This document shows positions 56,065-64,000 of a stretch of 64,000 bases of DNA, piece after piece; the stretch's first letter is position 1, and each line of letters begins with the position of its first letter. A program made the position numbers and the translations under genes. Source of the DNA: an uncultured Pseudoteredinibacter sp. (GTDB lineage Bacteria > Pseudomonadota > Gammaproteobacteria > Pseudomonadales > Cellvibrionaceae). Location of the stretch: assembly GCF_947500695.1 (NCBI RefSeq), contig NZ_CANMSS010000008.1, positions 1 to 64,000 on the forward strand, in the 5' to 3' direction. The notes under the pieces were generated by a model that made no database searches, was not told the origin of the DNA, and saw only the letters and a program-made list of their open reading frames with translations.

Positions 56065-56932
56065 TCTCCCAAAGGTCATTAGCCTGAGCAGCAAGAGAGT
56101 CACCATTACCAGAATAACGGCGTGCGGAAGATGCCGCCTTGCTATATCGGCTGGCCGCTTGGGCGCGATAGAACTTCCATATTCTCGGTTTGGTGCTGGC
56201 CTCTAACAGCTGTTTTGCCCTATTAGCAGCACGCTGCCAAGCATTGGCCGCAGAATCAAATTCAGCCAAAGCATCTAACAGCAGCCCTTGTGCTTCTGCC
56301 ATATTGCCACTGTATCTCGCAAAACGCCTTGCCAGTTTAAGCTGCCCATCTTTTGACATCGCCGCTGACCAGGCCAAAAAGCGGTTTTCCTGATCGGATA
56401 AGCTACCGCGTAATTGATCCAGTGCTATGTTTCGGGTCTCTTCATCTTCTTGTTGGCGATACAAATTAAATAACACTAATCCCTGTGAAATAGCCGCAGC
56501 TGCTTGCTTATCAACTCGCTTTGCAATCGCAGCGGCGGATTTGGCATCCCCGTTGTTATACAACTCTTGGCTGCTGCTAAAATCCTGCTGCATTGACCAC
56601 AGCTTCGAATTAAAAGTGGTTTCTGCTTGCTCTAGCTGATCAGCCCGATAGGCTTTGGCTGGTTGCAGGGAAGACAAAACCGTTGGAAAAGCATTCGCTC
56701 CCTGCCAATGGCAATAACGGCTTATCTTCCCTTCATTATCGGAACACTGTTCAATTAGCTGGCTTTCCTGCGTTTTACAGGCCTCACCCCAGGCATTCCA
56801 CAAACCATCGCAGCGACAGTTAATCTTCTGGCACTGCTCTATGTTTTGCGCTGAGACATGCACAGCGCTTGCTAAAAAAAAGAAAACCACTGACTGTGAA
56901 TACAATAAGGCAGAGCGTAGCTTGGCTGACAT
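56033..56932 (-). CDS. Exported protein of unknown function
   Basis: 299 residues from the internal Met at 56932, which starts a good signal peptide (SALLYSQSVVFFFLASAVHV, cleavage near SA-QN); the longer ORF adds 16 residues. The mature N-terminus is cysteine-rich (CQKINCRCDGLWNAWGEACK, then CSDNEGKISRYCHW), suggesting disulfides. The remainder is an alanine-rich helical region without a family I know. Convergent with and overlapping the LysR gene; downstream of the MFS gene on the same strand. Confidence 0.7.
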   Translation of the reverse strand: MSAKLRSALLYSQSVVFFFLASAVHVSAQNIEQCQKINCRCDGLWNAWGEACKTQESQLIEQCSDNEGKISRYCHWQGANAFPTVLSSLQPAKAYRADQLEQAETTFNSKLWSMQQDFSSSQELYNNGDAKSAAAIAKRVDKQAAAAISQGLVLFNLYRQQEDEETRNIALDQLRGSLSDQENRFLAWSAAMSKDGQLKLARRFARYSGNMAEAQGLLLDALAEFDSAANAWQRAANRAKQLLEASTKPRIWKFYRAQAASRYSKAASSARRYSGNGDSLAAQANDLWEISLPSAAKPE

Positions 56933-57057
56933 AAGAAACCCCCGTACAAAATTCGCCCGAGTTGTTATATTTGTGAACATCCTTGTTGCCGACGGGCAAG
57001 ACTGTAAATACGCTACTCTTGCCGCCCAAAGACGTCAAGTAGAAGCTGTATCTTAGC

Positions 57058-58260
57058 TTAATCGAGCCGAGCTTTACGCATGCCCCAATAAGACAGCAGA
57101 AAGCCAATTAATGCCGCTCCAGCACAGAAAGCAAAACACCAAAATGGACTAATGTCCCAGAGGTACCCACACAGGATTGCACCTAAAGCACCACCTGCCC
57201 CAAAACACATTGCTGTATACAAAGCTTGTCCTTGGCCATGACTACTGTTCGGAAAAAAGCGGTGAACCCACTCGATAGAAACAGCGTGCGCCGCACCAAA
57301 GGTTAAAGCATGTAAGCACTGCAATAATATGAGCACTAGCAAAGAATCTACCAGCACAGGCGTTAATAACCAACGCGCCGCCGCCGCTAATAAGGCCGCC
57401 CAAAACAGCAGACGAGCACCAAACCGCCTTAGCAAGGCCGGCATATACATAAATAAAATAATTTCGGCCAACACTCCCAGCGCCCAAAGCAAACCAATGG
57501 CAAAGCCGGAATATCCATGCTGCTCCAATAACACAGAAAAAAATGTGTAATAGGCGCCGTGACTGACCTGCAGGAAAAATGAGGCGGTAAAAAAGACCCA
57601 CACTTCACGTCGACTAACAATGGCAAGAAAGCCTGCCCTTGGGGCATTGTCACTGCTTTTATCAAGTACAGAGCGGGGCTGTGCCTCCGTGACCGTTAAA
57701 CTCGATAACCAAATCGCCAACAACAAAAGCAGCATGGCCATGGGCAGCAAAGCAATAGAAAAGGCATCAAATAAAGCCCCCAAAAGCATAACCGCCACAA
57801 TAAAACCCACTGAACCCCATAGGCGAATGCGACTGTATTGCTCAGTGTTTTCCGTTAGGTGATCAAGGGTGACCACCTCGAACTGAGCCAGTACCGCATT
57901 CCAAAAAAAGCTATAAGCGATAACCACAGCAAACATTGCGAGGTAACTGCTCTGCCAAAAAACACCTAAAAAGCAGAGCGCTGCCAAGCAACTGCCCCAG
58001 CGGATTATGCGTAAACGCTGGCCAGTTTTATCAGCTAGATACCCCCAGATATTGGGCGCAACAATGCGAGATATGGCCAGTGCGGCCATGACATAACCGA
58101 TTTGCTGAGCGGAATAGGACTGACTTTGTAAATACAAAGCCCAAAAGGGAACTAAGGCTCCTAATACCGCAAAATAAAAGAAATAGAAGATCGATAGGCG
58201 CCAGTACGGAGTATCCTGACTAGAAGAAGCCGCTGCTTGCGCCCTATACCTATCGAACAT
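57058..58260 (-). CDS. Major facilitator superfamily transporter (HcaT-like)
   Basis: 400 residues with 12 hydrophobic segments. The motif-A region is IWGYLADKTGQRLRIIRW, and IEWVHRFFPNSSHGQGQALY resembles the 3-phenylpropionate/nucleoside-type MFS_1-like group. The cargo is unknown. It starts 15 nt after aroC and is probably co-transcribed, an order shared with Pseudomonas. Confidence 0.85.
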   Translation of the reverse strand: MFDRYRAQAAASSSQDTPYWRLSIFYFFYFAVLGALVPFWALYLQSQSYSAQQIGYVMAALAISRIVAPNIWGYLADKTGQRLRIIRWGSCLAALCFLGVFWQSSYLAMFAVVIAYSFFWNAVLAQFEVVTLDHLTENTEQYSRIRLWGSVGFIVAVMLLGALFDAFSIALLPMAMLLLLLAIWLSSLTVTEAQPRSVLDKSSDNAPRAGFLAIVSRREVWVFFTASFFLQVSHGAYYTFFSVLLEQHGYSGFAIGLLWALGVLAEIILFMYMPALLRRFGARLLFWAALLAAAARWLLTPVLVDSLLVLILLQCLHALTFGAAHAVSIEWVHRFFPNSSHGQGQALYTAMCFGAGGALGAILCGYLWDISPFWCFAFCAGAALIGFLLSYWGMRKARLD

Positions 58261-58275
58261 TTTGATCAGCGACCT

Positions 58276-59367
58276 TTAGGCCTGCGGCGGAATGACAGGG
58301 ATATCGTGCTTTATCGAACCATTCTGTCCACGGTGACGCAGCAAATGATCCATTAACACCAATGCCATCATCGCTTCAGCAATCGGGGTAGCTCGAATTC
58401 CCACACAAGGATCATGGCGCCCTTTTGTCACCACCTCAACAGGCTCACCCTGCACATTCACACTGCGACCAGGAATATGCATGCTGGAGGTTGGTTTGAG
58501 CGCTATATGGGCGATAAGATCCTGCCCTGTTGAAATACCGCCTAAAACACCACCGGCACGGTTACTTAAAAAGCCTTCGGGGGTTATTTCATCGCGATGC
58601 TCAGTGCCAAGTTGCTCAACACAATCAAAACCAGCACCAATTTCAACACCTTTCACGGCGTTTATCCCCATTAAGGCATGAGCTAGATCAGCATCCAAAC
58701 GATCGAAGATAGGCTCGCCCAAGCCTGGAATCATACCCGTGGCGACAACTGAAATTTTTGCGCCGATAGAGTTACCCTTTAGCCCAGCCATATAAGTTTC
58801 CATCTCAGGGACCTTATTTACATCGGGGCAAAAGAAGGCATTGTTTTCGACCTCCTCCCAATCAAAGTTTTCAATTTTAATCGGGCCTAACTGGGACAAA
58901 TAAGCGCGCACCTGAATCCCACACTCTTGCGCCAAGTACTTTTTAGCCACGGCACCCGCGGCAACACGCATTGCTGTCTCTCGTGCAGATGAACGGCCCC
59001 CACCACGATAATCACGCACGCCGTACTTTTGCATATAGCTGTAATCGGCGTGAGCTGGGCGATACAAATCTTTAATATTGGAATAATCTTTAGAGCGCTG
59101 ATCGGTATTCATAATCTGTAAGCCAATCGGCGTACCGGTAGTTTTACCTTCGAAAACACCCGACAGAATCTTAACTTCATCAGCTTCTTTACGCTGAGTC
59201 TCATAGCGGTTTTTACCTGGACGACGACGATCCAAATCACCTTGTATATCGACTTCCGATAGCTCTAATCCCGGAGGGCAACCATCAATGATAGCCCCCA
59301 AAGCTAAACCATGGCTTTCGCCGAAGGTAGTTACCGTAAACAATTTTCCGAAACTATTACCGGACAT
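58276..59367 (-). CDS. aroC: Chorismate synthase
   Basis: 363 residues. [33 protein letters not shown] [14 protein letters not shown], the FMN-site [17 protein letters not shown] and [19 protein letters not shown] [13 protein letters not shown] are present. Last step of the shikimate pathway. AAGGT lies upstream of ATG 59367. Follows prmB by 102 nt. Confidence 0.97.
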   Translation of the reverse strand: MSGNSFGKLFTVTTFGESHGLALGAIIDGCPPGLELSEVDIQGDLDRRRPGKNRYETQRKEADEVKILSGVFEGKTTGTPIGLQIMNTDQRSKDYSNIKDLYRPAHADYSYMQKYGVRDYRGGGRSSARETAMRVAAGAVAKKYLAQECGIQVRAYLSQLGPIKIENFDWEEVENNAFFCPDVNKVPEMETYMAGLKGNSIGAKISVVATGMIPGLGEPIFDRLDADLAHALMGINAVKGVEIGAGFDCVEQLGTEHRDEITPEGFLSNRAGGVLGGISTGQDLIAHIALKPTSSMHIPGRSVNVQGEPVEVVTKGRHDPCVGIRATPIAEAMMALVLMDHLLRHRGQNGSIKHDIPVIPPQA

Positions 59368-59469
59368 AAGATTTATTACCTTGAACTTTCAATTGCTATG
59401 CATACGACTCTAAAAGGTCGTCTTTTATAAAACTAAGGCCTCTAAATCGCTACAGCAGCGAAGGCCCCG

Positions 59470-60360
59470 TTACTTTATTTGAGTAAGCTGCTCTTTGAGC
59501 AGCATAAATACACCATGGCCACCGCGCTCGAATTCTAGCCAAGTAAATGCGACGTCGGGAAATGCCTGTTCAAGTGCTGGCCAGCTATTGCCCACCTCTA
59601 CAATCAACACGCCGCCATCATTAAGCCTGGCCGCTGCCTCTTTGAGCAATCGACGAGTAAAGTCCAAGCCATCAGCCCCAGAACCCAAAGCAATTTCAGG
59701 TTCTTGTTGGTATTCCGCTGGCATAGTAGACAGGTCTTCGGCATTAACATAAGGCGGATTGCTGACGATCAAATCGTAGCGTCGATCTTGCAAGCCTTCA
59801 AACAAATCACTCTCGACAGCACGAACGCGATCTTCCAGTTGGTGTCGATGGATATTTTTTTCAGCCACCTTAATCGCCTCAGGCGAAATATCGCTAAGAT
59901 CCACCTCTGCCCACTCAAAGGCATAGGCACAAGCTATTCCGATGCAGCCACTGCCGGTACACAAATCCAACACTGAATTAGGCGGACTCGCTAACCAGGG
60001 CTCAAAACCATTTTCAATAAGCTCGGCTACCGGCGATCGTGGTACCAGTACATGTTCATTAACATCAAAAGACAGGCCACAGAAGTAGGCTTGGCCAGTC
60101 AAATAGGCAAGCGGCAAACGCTCGTTTACACGTCGCCCGACTCGCTCAACGATTAGCTCACGTTCGCTCAAGGTTAGCCTTGCTGATAGGGTATCTTTAT
60201 CGCAGTCCCAAGGAAGGTGAAGAGATTGCAATACCAAAGCTGTGGCTTCATCCCAGGCATTGTCTGTACCATGACCAAAAAACAGCTCAGCTTCGCTAAA
60301 GCGCGATGCGGCCCAACGAATATAATCTCTGATAGTGTACAGTTCTTGTTCAACAGCCAT
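59470..60360 (-). CDS. prmB: Ribosomal protein uL3 glutamine methyltransferase
   Basis: 296 residues from ATG 60360 ([20 protein letters not shown]), which matches the E. coli PrmB start region; the longer ORF start at 60474 adds 38 residues without homology. SAM-binding [18 protein letters not shown] and the catalytic VSNPPYV are present, with [14 protein letters not shown] distinguishing PrmB from PrmC. Methylates Gln of ribosomal protein L3. Upstream of aroC, as in other gammaproteobacteria. Confidence 0.94.
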   Translation of the reverse strand: MAVEQELYTIRDYIRWAASRFSEAELFFGHGTDNAWDEATALVLQSLHLPWDCDKDTLSARLTLSERELIVERVGRRVNERLPLAYLTGQAYFCGLSFDVNEHVLVPRSPVAELIENGFEPWLASPPNSVLDLCTGSGCIGIACAYAFEWAEVDLSDISPEAIKVAEKNIHRHQLEDRVRAVESDLFEGLQDRRYDLIVSNPPYVNAEDLSTMPAEYQQEPEIALGSGADGLDFTRRLLKEAAARLNDGGVLIVEVGNSWPALEQAFPDVAFTWLEFERGGHGVFMLLKEQLTQIK

Positions 60361-60688
60361 TTGAAAAAGGTTCTTACGAGGCAAAGGGGCAACATTGTAC
60401 GGGAATTGGCGATCAAGCATAAGCTTTTTGACCTGAGTCTCAAAGTTGCCCACAGCCCCTACCCCAGCAAGCACACACTTTTTGTGTGCTCAATAATCCC
60501 CTGCTCTACCATAGATCGATCACCGGCAAAGCGTCACTTAAAGCCTCCTCTCAGCTTGTAAAGCCCCAGCATTTTGCTAAACCTTTAGATAAGGTATCAA
60601 TCTGGGGCAGTAACAAATGATTGGTTTTATACCCTTCAATGGAATGAACTGCCCGCCCCCACCTCGGATCGCTCGGCATCATTCATAA

Positions 60689-60738
60689 CCGGCTTGCCCA
60701 AGCGGCAGCCCTGTAAGAGCTTATGCCAAGCCGGAGGG
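60689..60738 (+). promoter_or_regulatory. Inverted repeat sequestering the ribosome site of the chemoreceptor gene
   Basis: CCGGCTTG (60689-60696) is the exact reverse complement of CAAGCCGG (60727-60734). The right arm overlaps the ribosome site GGAGGG (60733-60738) of the GTG-started gene at 60746. Pairing would hide the ribosome site; a smaller hairpin TGCC-CAAGC-GGCA inside could compete. I do not recognise a riboswitch class. Confidence 0.45.
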
Positions 60739-60745
60739 ATACCTC

Positions 60746-62992
60746 GTGTTAAAACTAGGCTTTAAAAACAAAATCCTTAGCAACCTTCTACTTGTTGGCC
60801 TGCTGCCCGCATTAGCCGTCGCAAGTTTCGCCCTTTTTCAAGCAAGTGACTCTTTAACACAGCAAACCTTTCGGCAGCTAGAATCTCTGCGGGAAACTAA
60901 AAAAGTATCCGTTGTTAACTATTTAAATAATTCAGCTCAACAAATTGCCTCCTTGAGTCGCAGCGAGCTAATTGTTAATGCCACCAAAGAGCTCTCAGAG
61001 GCCTACGACGATATTCGCTCACCCGATAGTCAATCAAGCCAGCTAAATAATACGCGTGCAGAGCTGGCCGAATATTACAGCCGACACTTCCTGCCTAAAC
61101 TCAAGGAGCTTGAGCCAAACAACCAAGTGAATGTGGACGATTTACTGTCTCCCCTTTCAGCCAATGCCATTGACCTTCAACAGGCTTATATCAGTAATAA
61201 TCCCAACCCAGTTGGTAATAAGCACCTACTGGATGAGGCCAATATCTTTTCGGACTACGATAATGCACACAAAAGCATTCACCCTTATCTACGCGATTAT
61301 CTAGAGCGTTTTGGCTACTACGATATATTTCTTATTAATTCAGCGGGTGATGTTATTTACTCGGTATACAAGGAGGTGGATTTTGCGACGTCATTACTTA
61401 ATGGCCCATACGCCAACAGCGGCTTAGCTGATGCCTTGCGCAGCTCCGAGAGAGCCAATGAACGACAGTCGGCAATTTTTATCGACTTTAAAACCTATCT
61501 TCCTTCTTTTAACGCGCCAGCAGGCTTTATCGCTCAGCCGATTTTTTCCCAGGGCGAGCGCATCGGCACCTTAATTTTTCAATTCCCTATCGACAAGCTA
61601 AACGCCATTATGACGGAACGCTCAGGGCTTGGCGAAACGGGAGAAAGCTACCTCGTTGGTCCAGATAATTTGATGCGATCAGACTCCTATTTAAGCCCTA
61701 TCGACCATTCGGTAGTAGGCTCTTCTCGAAACCCTGGGAAAGGTGCGGTTCAAACTCAGGCTACCGAACTTGCTGCACGCGGGCAAAGTGGTGCCGAAGT
61801 TATTCGGGATTACAATGGCAATCCAGTGCTGTCGGCGTTTTCACCACTGGGTTTTGACGGACTTAACTGGTCGATTTTAGTTGAAATCGATGAGGCTGAA
61901 GCCATGGCCGCAGTTGATAAATTGCAATTACTGTTAATTGCAACGGTACTCCTGTGCGTTGTACTCATCGCGATTGTCGCTTGGACCTTAAGCAACTCAG
62001 TGATGCGCCCCTTGGGTGGCGAGCCAGAAGAAATGCAAAGCATCACGCAAAAGATCGCCGATGGCGACCTAACCATCAAAATGAAAGAGATCGACAGCCA
62101 CGAATGTGTTTATGGCTCCGTACAGAATATGGCTTCAAATTTAAGAAAGATCATCAGCGAAATAAACAGCGCCTCACAACGGCAAGCCTCTGCGGCAGAA
62201 GAGCTAGCTACGGTCACCAACGTGACCAGCAGCACGATCACTAAGCAATCAGAAAAAACCCAAAGCGTTGCTGCCTCTGTGCAGCAAATGTCATCGTCAG
62301 TTAATGAAGTATCCAACACTACCGAGTCGACTGCTCAGGCAGCAAATGATGCTCGCATTCAAGTTAATGCCAGCTCTACCGCCGTAAATGATGCGGCAAA
62401 AAATGTAAGGGCCATGGCCAACTCAATCAGTGCCGGCCAGAAGAAAATCGAAACTCTACAAGCCAACACCGATGAGATAGCTGGCATATTGCAAACCATT
62501 ACCGGCATTGCCGATCAGACTAATCTGCTCGCACTCAATGCAGCAATCGAAGCAGCAAGAGCTGGCGAGCATGGCCGAGGCTTTGCCGTAGTTTCTGAGG
62601 AGGTACGCAGCCTAGCAGGACATACACAAGCCGCTACCGAACAAATATCGTCGGTTATTGAAGGCTTAATTTTAGCCGCAAAAGAAGCCGGCAATGCCAT
62701 GAATGAAAGCGTGGATCTGGCCAATCGTATTTCTACGGAATCTACGGAAACCTCAGAACGATTACAAGGCGCTGCGAATGCGGTAGACCGAATAGCCGAT
62801 ATGACCTCGCAGATCGCATCGGCCTCTAACCAGCAAAGCCAGGTCGCCGAAGAGGTCAGCAAACGCATCGATGAAATCAATATTATGTCGGCCGAATCTG
62901 GAGGTTCAATAGGCCAAATTTCAGCGGCCAGCGAAGAGTTAGCTGGTCTATCAAGTAAGCTGCAGGGCCTAGTCCATAAATTCAAATACTAA
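60746..62992 (+). CDS. Methyl-accepting chemotaxis protein
   Basis: 748 residues. TM1 (about 10-30, [19 protein letters not shown]), a long periplasmic dCache-like sensor (about 35-385, with [20 protein letters not shown] and [12 protein letters not shown]), TM2 (about 392-412), HAMP (about 415-470, [10 protein letters not shown]) and a cytoplasmic signalling domain with the hairpin tip [20 protein letters not shown] and [20 protein letters not shown]. Ligand unknown. There is no CheR-tethering pentapeptide at the C-terminus (ends VHKFKY). GTG start with GGAGGG 8 nt upstream. Monocistronic. Confidence 0.95.
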   Translation: MLKLGFKNKILSNLLLVGLLPALAVASFALFQASDSLTQQTFRQLESLRETKKVSVVNYLNNSAQQIASLSRSELIVNATKELSEAYDDIRSPDSQSSQLNNTRAELAEYYSRHFLPKLKELEPNNQVNVDDLLSPLSANAIDLQQAYISNNPNPVGNKHLLDEANIFSDYDNAHKSIHPYLRDYLERFGYYDIFLINSAGDVIYSVYKEVDFATSLLNGPYANSGLADALRSSERANERQSAIFIDFKTYLPSFNAPAGFIAQPIFSQGERIGTLIFQFPIDKLNAIMTERSGLGETGESYLVGPDNLMRSDSYLSPIDHSVVGSSRNPGKGAVQTQATELAARGQSGAEVIRDYNGNPVLSAFSPLGFDGLNWSILVEIDEAEAMAAVDKLQLLLIATVLLCVVLIAIVAWTLSNSVMRPLGGEPEEMQSITQKIADGDLTIKMKEIDSHECVYGSVQNMASNLRKIISEINSASQRQASAAEELATVTNVTSSTITKQSEKTQSVAASVQQMSSSVNEVSNTTESTAQAANDARIQVNASSTAVNDAAKNVRAMANSISAGQKKIETLQANTDEIAGILQTITGIADQTNLLALNAAIEAARAGEHGRGFAVVSEEVRSLAGHTQAATEQISSVIEGLILAAKEAGNAMNESVDLANRISTESTETSERLQGAANAVDRIADMTSQIASASNQQSQVAEEVSKRIDEINIMSAESGGSIGQISAASEELAGLSSKLQGLVHKFKY

Positions 62993-63020
62993 ACGTATAG
63001 AATTTAAAATAAGTGATTAA

Positions 63021-63045
63021 AAAAGGGGCTTAAAAAGCCCCTTTT
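63021..63045. terminator. Bidirectional terminator
   Basis: AAAAGGGGCTT and AAGCCCCTTTT form a perfect 11-bp stem around AAA, between the convergent chemoreceptor and prolyl oligopeptidase genes. The T-run is longer on the minus strand. Confidence 0.85.
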
Positions 63046-63097
63046 AAATCTACTACTAAAACAAATTTTACTGAACGGCGTATAAGCTGAGTATCTA

Positions 63098-64000
63098 CTA
63101 CTTAAGCTGGCTTAGTAGATAGGCATAGGCTAGCGCACTAAGCTCGGCGCGCTGCTTAACATCTGCCGCACCCGCATGGCCACCTTCGATATTTTCAAAG
63201 TACAACACGTCGTGACCTTGGCTTTCCATAAGTGCCACCATCTTACGAGCATGACCTGGGTGTACTCGGTCATCACGAGTCGACGTGGTAAAAAATACTT
63301 TAGGGTATTTTTTATCTTTGCTGACATTGTGATAAGGCGAGAAGGTTTTAATGAAATCCCACTCTTCAGCAATATCTGGATTACCGTACTCCGCCATCCA
63401 GCTCGCGCCAGCAAGCAGCTTGTTATAGCGCTTCATATCTAATAGCGGAACCTGGCAGACCACAGCATTGTAAAGATCTGGACGACGGGTAAAGGCATTA
63501 CCCATTAACAAACCACCGTTACTACCACCTTGAATACCCAAGTGCTTTGATGAAGTAATCTTGCGTCCAATCAAATCTTCCGCAATTGCTTCAAAATCCT
63601 CATAGGCTTTATGGCGATTTTCTTTCAACGCCGCTTGGTGCCAAGCGGGGCCGAACTCACCACCACCGCGAATATTCGACAGCACATAGACACCACCCTG
63701 CTCTAACCAGTTTTTACCAATGGTTGCTGAATAGCGAGGCAAAAGAGAAATCTCAAAGCCACCGTAGCCGTACAATAGGGTGGGATTTTTGCCATTAAAC
63801 TTGAGCTTTTTATCCATCACCACAAAGTAAGGCACCATGGTGCCATCCTTGGATTTAGCCTTATATTGCTCAACCTTATAACTAGAGCCATCAAACATGG
63901 CCGGCGTAGATTTAATTTTCTCCTTGCCTGTTTTGCCATCGTTAAATTGATAAAGCGTAGACGGCTCGATAAAGCTTGAATAGCTCACTAGAAAATCGTC
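63098..64000 (-). CDS. Prolyl oligopeptidase family serine peptidase (partial, 5' end outside window)
   Basis: C-terminal 300 residues of a peptidase S9 enzyme; the frame stays open to the right window edge (DDFLVSYSSF), so the beta-propeller is missing from view. Catalytic domain motifs: nucleophile in GIQGGSNGGLLMG, Asp in TSTRDDRVHPGHA and His in NIEGGHAGAAD; also YGYGGFEISLLPRYS and NIRGGGEFGPAWH typical of S9A. It cuts after proline in short peptides. No signal peptide can be assessed. Confidence 0.92.
   Translation of the reverse strand, partial: DDFLVSYSSFIEPSTLYQFNDGKTGKEKIKSTPAMFDGSSYKVEQYKAKSKDGTMVPYFVVMDKKLKFNGKNPTLLYGYGGFEISLLPRYSATIGKNWLEQGGVYVLSNIRGGGEFGPAWHQAALKENRHKAYEDFEAIAEDLIGRKITSSKHLGIQGGSNGGLLMGNAFTRRPDLYNAVVCQVPLLDMKRYNKLLAGASWMAEYGNPDIAEEWDFIKTFSPYHNVSKDKKYPKVFFTTSTRDDRVHPGHARKMVALMESQGHDVLYFENIEGGHAGAADVKQRAELSALAYAYLLSQLK

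Noticed and set aside
8689..63045. The similar GGGGC/GCCCC hairpins at 8689 and 63021 as a dispersed repeat family
   Set aside because: Both are ordinary intrinsic terminators; similarity is limited to the short GC stem.
1..64000. CRISPR arrays, tRNAs, transposases, prophage or toxin-antitoxin loci
   Set aside because: None were recognised; the only toxin-antitoxin-like arrangement (membrane protein/XRE pair) lacks a known toxin family.

Overview
The window is a contiguous piece of a gammaproteobacterial chromosome with GC in the high forties by eye. No plasmid, phage, transposase, CRISPR or tRNA signature was seen. Two blocks carry the gene order I know from Pseudomonas: leuC-leuD-leuB-asd-fimV-truA-trpF-accD-folC-SPOR-cvpA-purF-metZ (about 37.5-55 kb) and prmB-aroC-MFS (about 57-60.4 kb). 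dnaX next to the 4.5S RNA gene (ffs) fits the same lineage. The lower GC and the accessory genes (RTX adhesin, SulP/persulfide dioxygenase, c-di-GMP proteins, chemoreceptor) suggest a marine Pseudomonadales/Cellvibrionales-like organism. That placement is inference.

Layout. 1-2.9 kb: the 5' part of dnaX (cut by the left edge inside an Ala-Pro repeat), ffs with a readable promoter, and a serC of the alphaproteobacterial/Methanosarcina type. 3.4-9.6 kb: a PAS-GGDEF-EAL enzyme, a glutathione transferase, the CnoX co-chaperone, a GAF protein with a dead GGDEF domain, and an exported MBL-fold hydrolase. 9.8-17.6 kb: rapA, a small orphan, a pseudouridine synthase, a chromate transporter, a fatty acid hydroxylase-type membrane enzyme, a chloramphenicol acetyltransferase homologue and a small exported protein. 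17.8-26.6 kb is the most accessory part: a LapA-like RTX adhesin behind a perfect CRP site, a TetR/AhpD-like pair sharing a large perfect inverted repeat, a DUF1566 surface protein with a repeated tail, a spermidine synthase-like protein, a YacL homologue, an exported gluzincin-like protein, and a small membrane protein/XRE regulator pair. 26.7-33.2 kb: persulfide dioxygenase plus SulP permease, an unknown single-TM protein, amtB with sigma54 and NtrC sites, and dacB. 33.4-37.5 kb: moxR-DUF58-tgpA. 37.5-56 kb: the conserved biosynthetic block and its LysR regulator. 56-64 kb: an unknown exported protein, MFS-aroC-prmB, a chemoreceptor, and the 3' part of a prolyl oligopeptidase.

How the genes fit together. 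Most are housekeeping: leucine, aspartate-family, tryptophan, chorismate, purine and methionine synthesis, fatty acid and folate synthesis, RNA modification and envelope growth. Around them is a sessile/motile lifestyle layer: a c-di-GMP enzyme, a possible c-di-GMP receptor, a LapA-like adhesin carrying a probable LapG cleavage site, FimV and a chemoreceptor. No single cluster here clearly looks like a new defence or biosynthetic system. The most distinctive signals are the compact LapA-like adhesin and its control region, the I-site-only GGDEF protein, the 19+19 bp inverted repeat at 21.6 kb, the sigma54/NtrC architecture of amtB, and several short in-phase and out-of-phase tandem repeats at gene ends.
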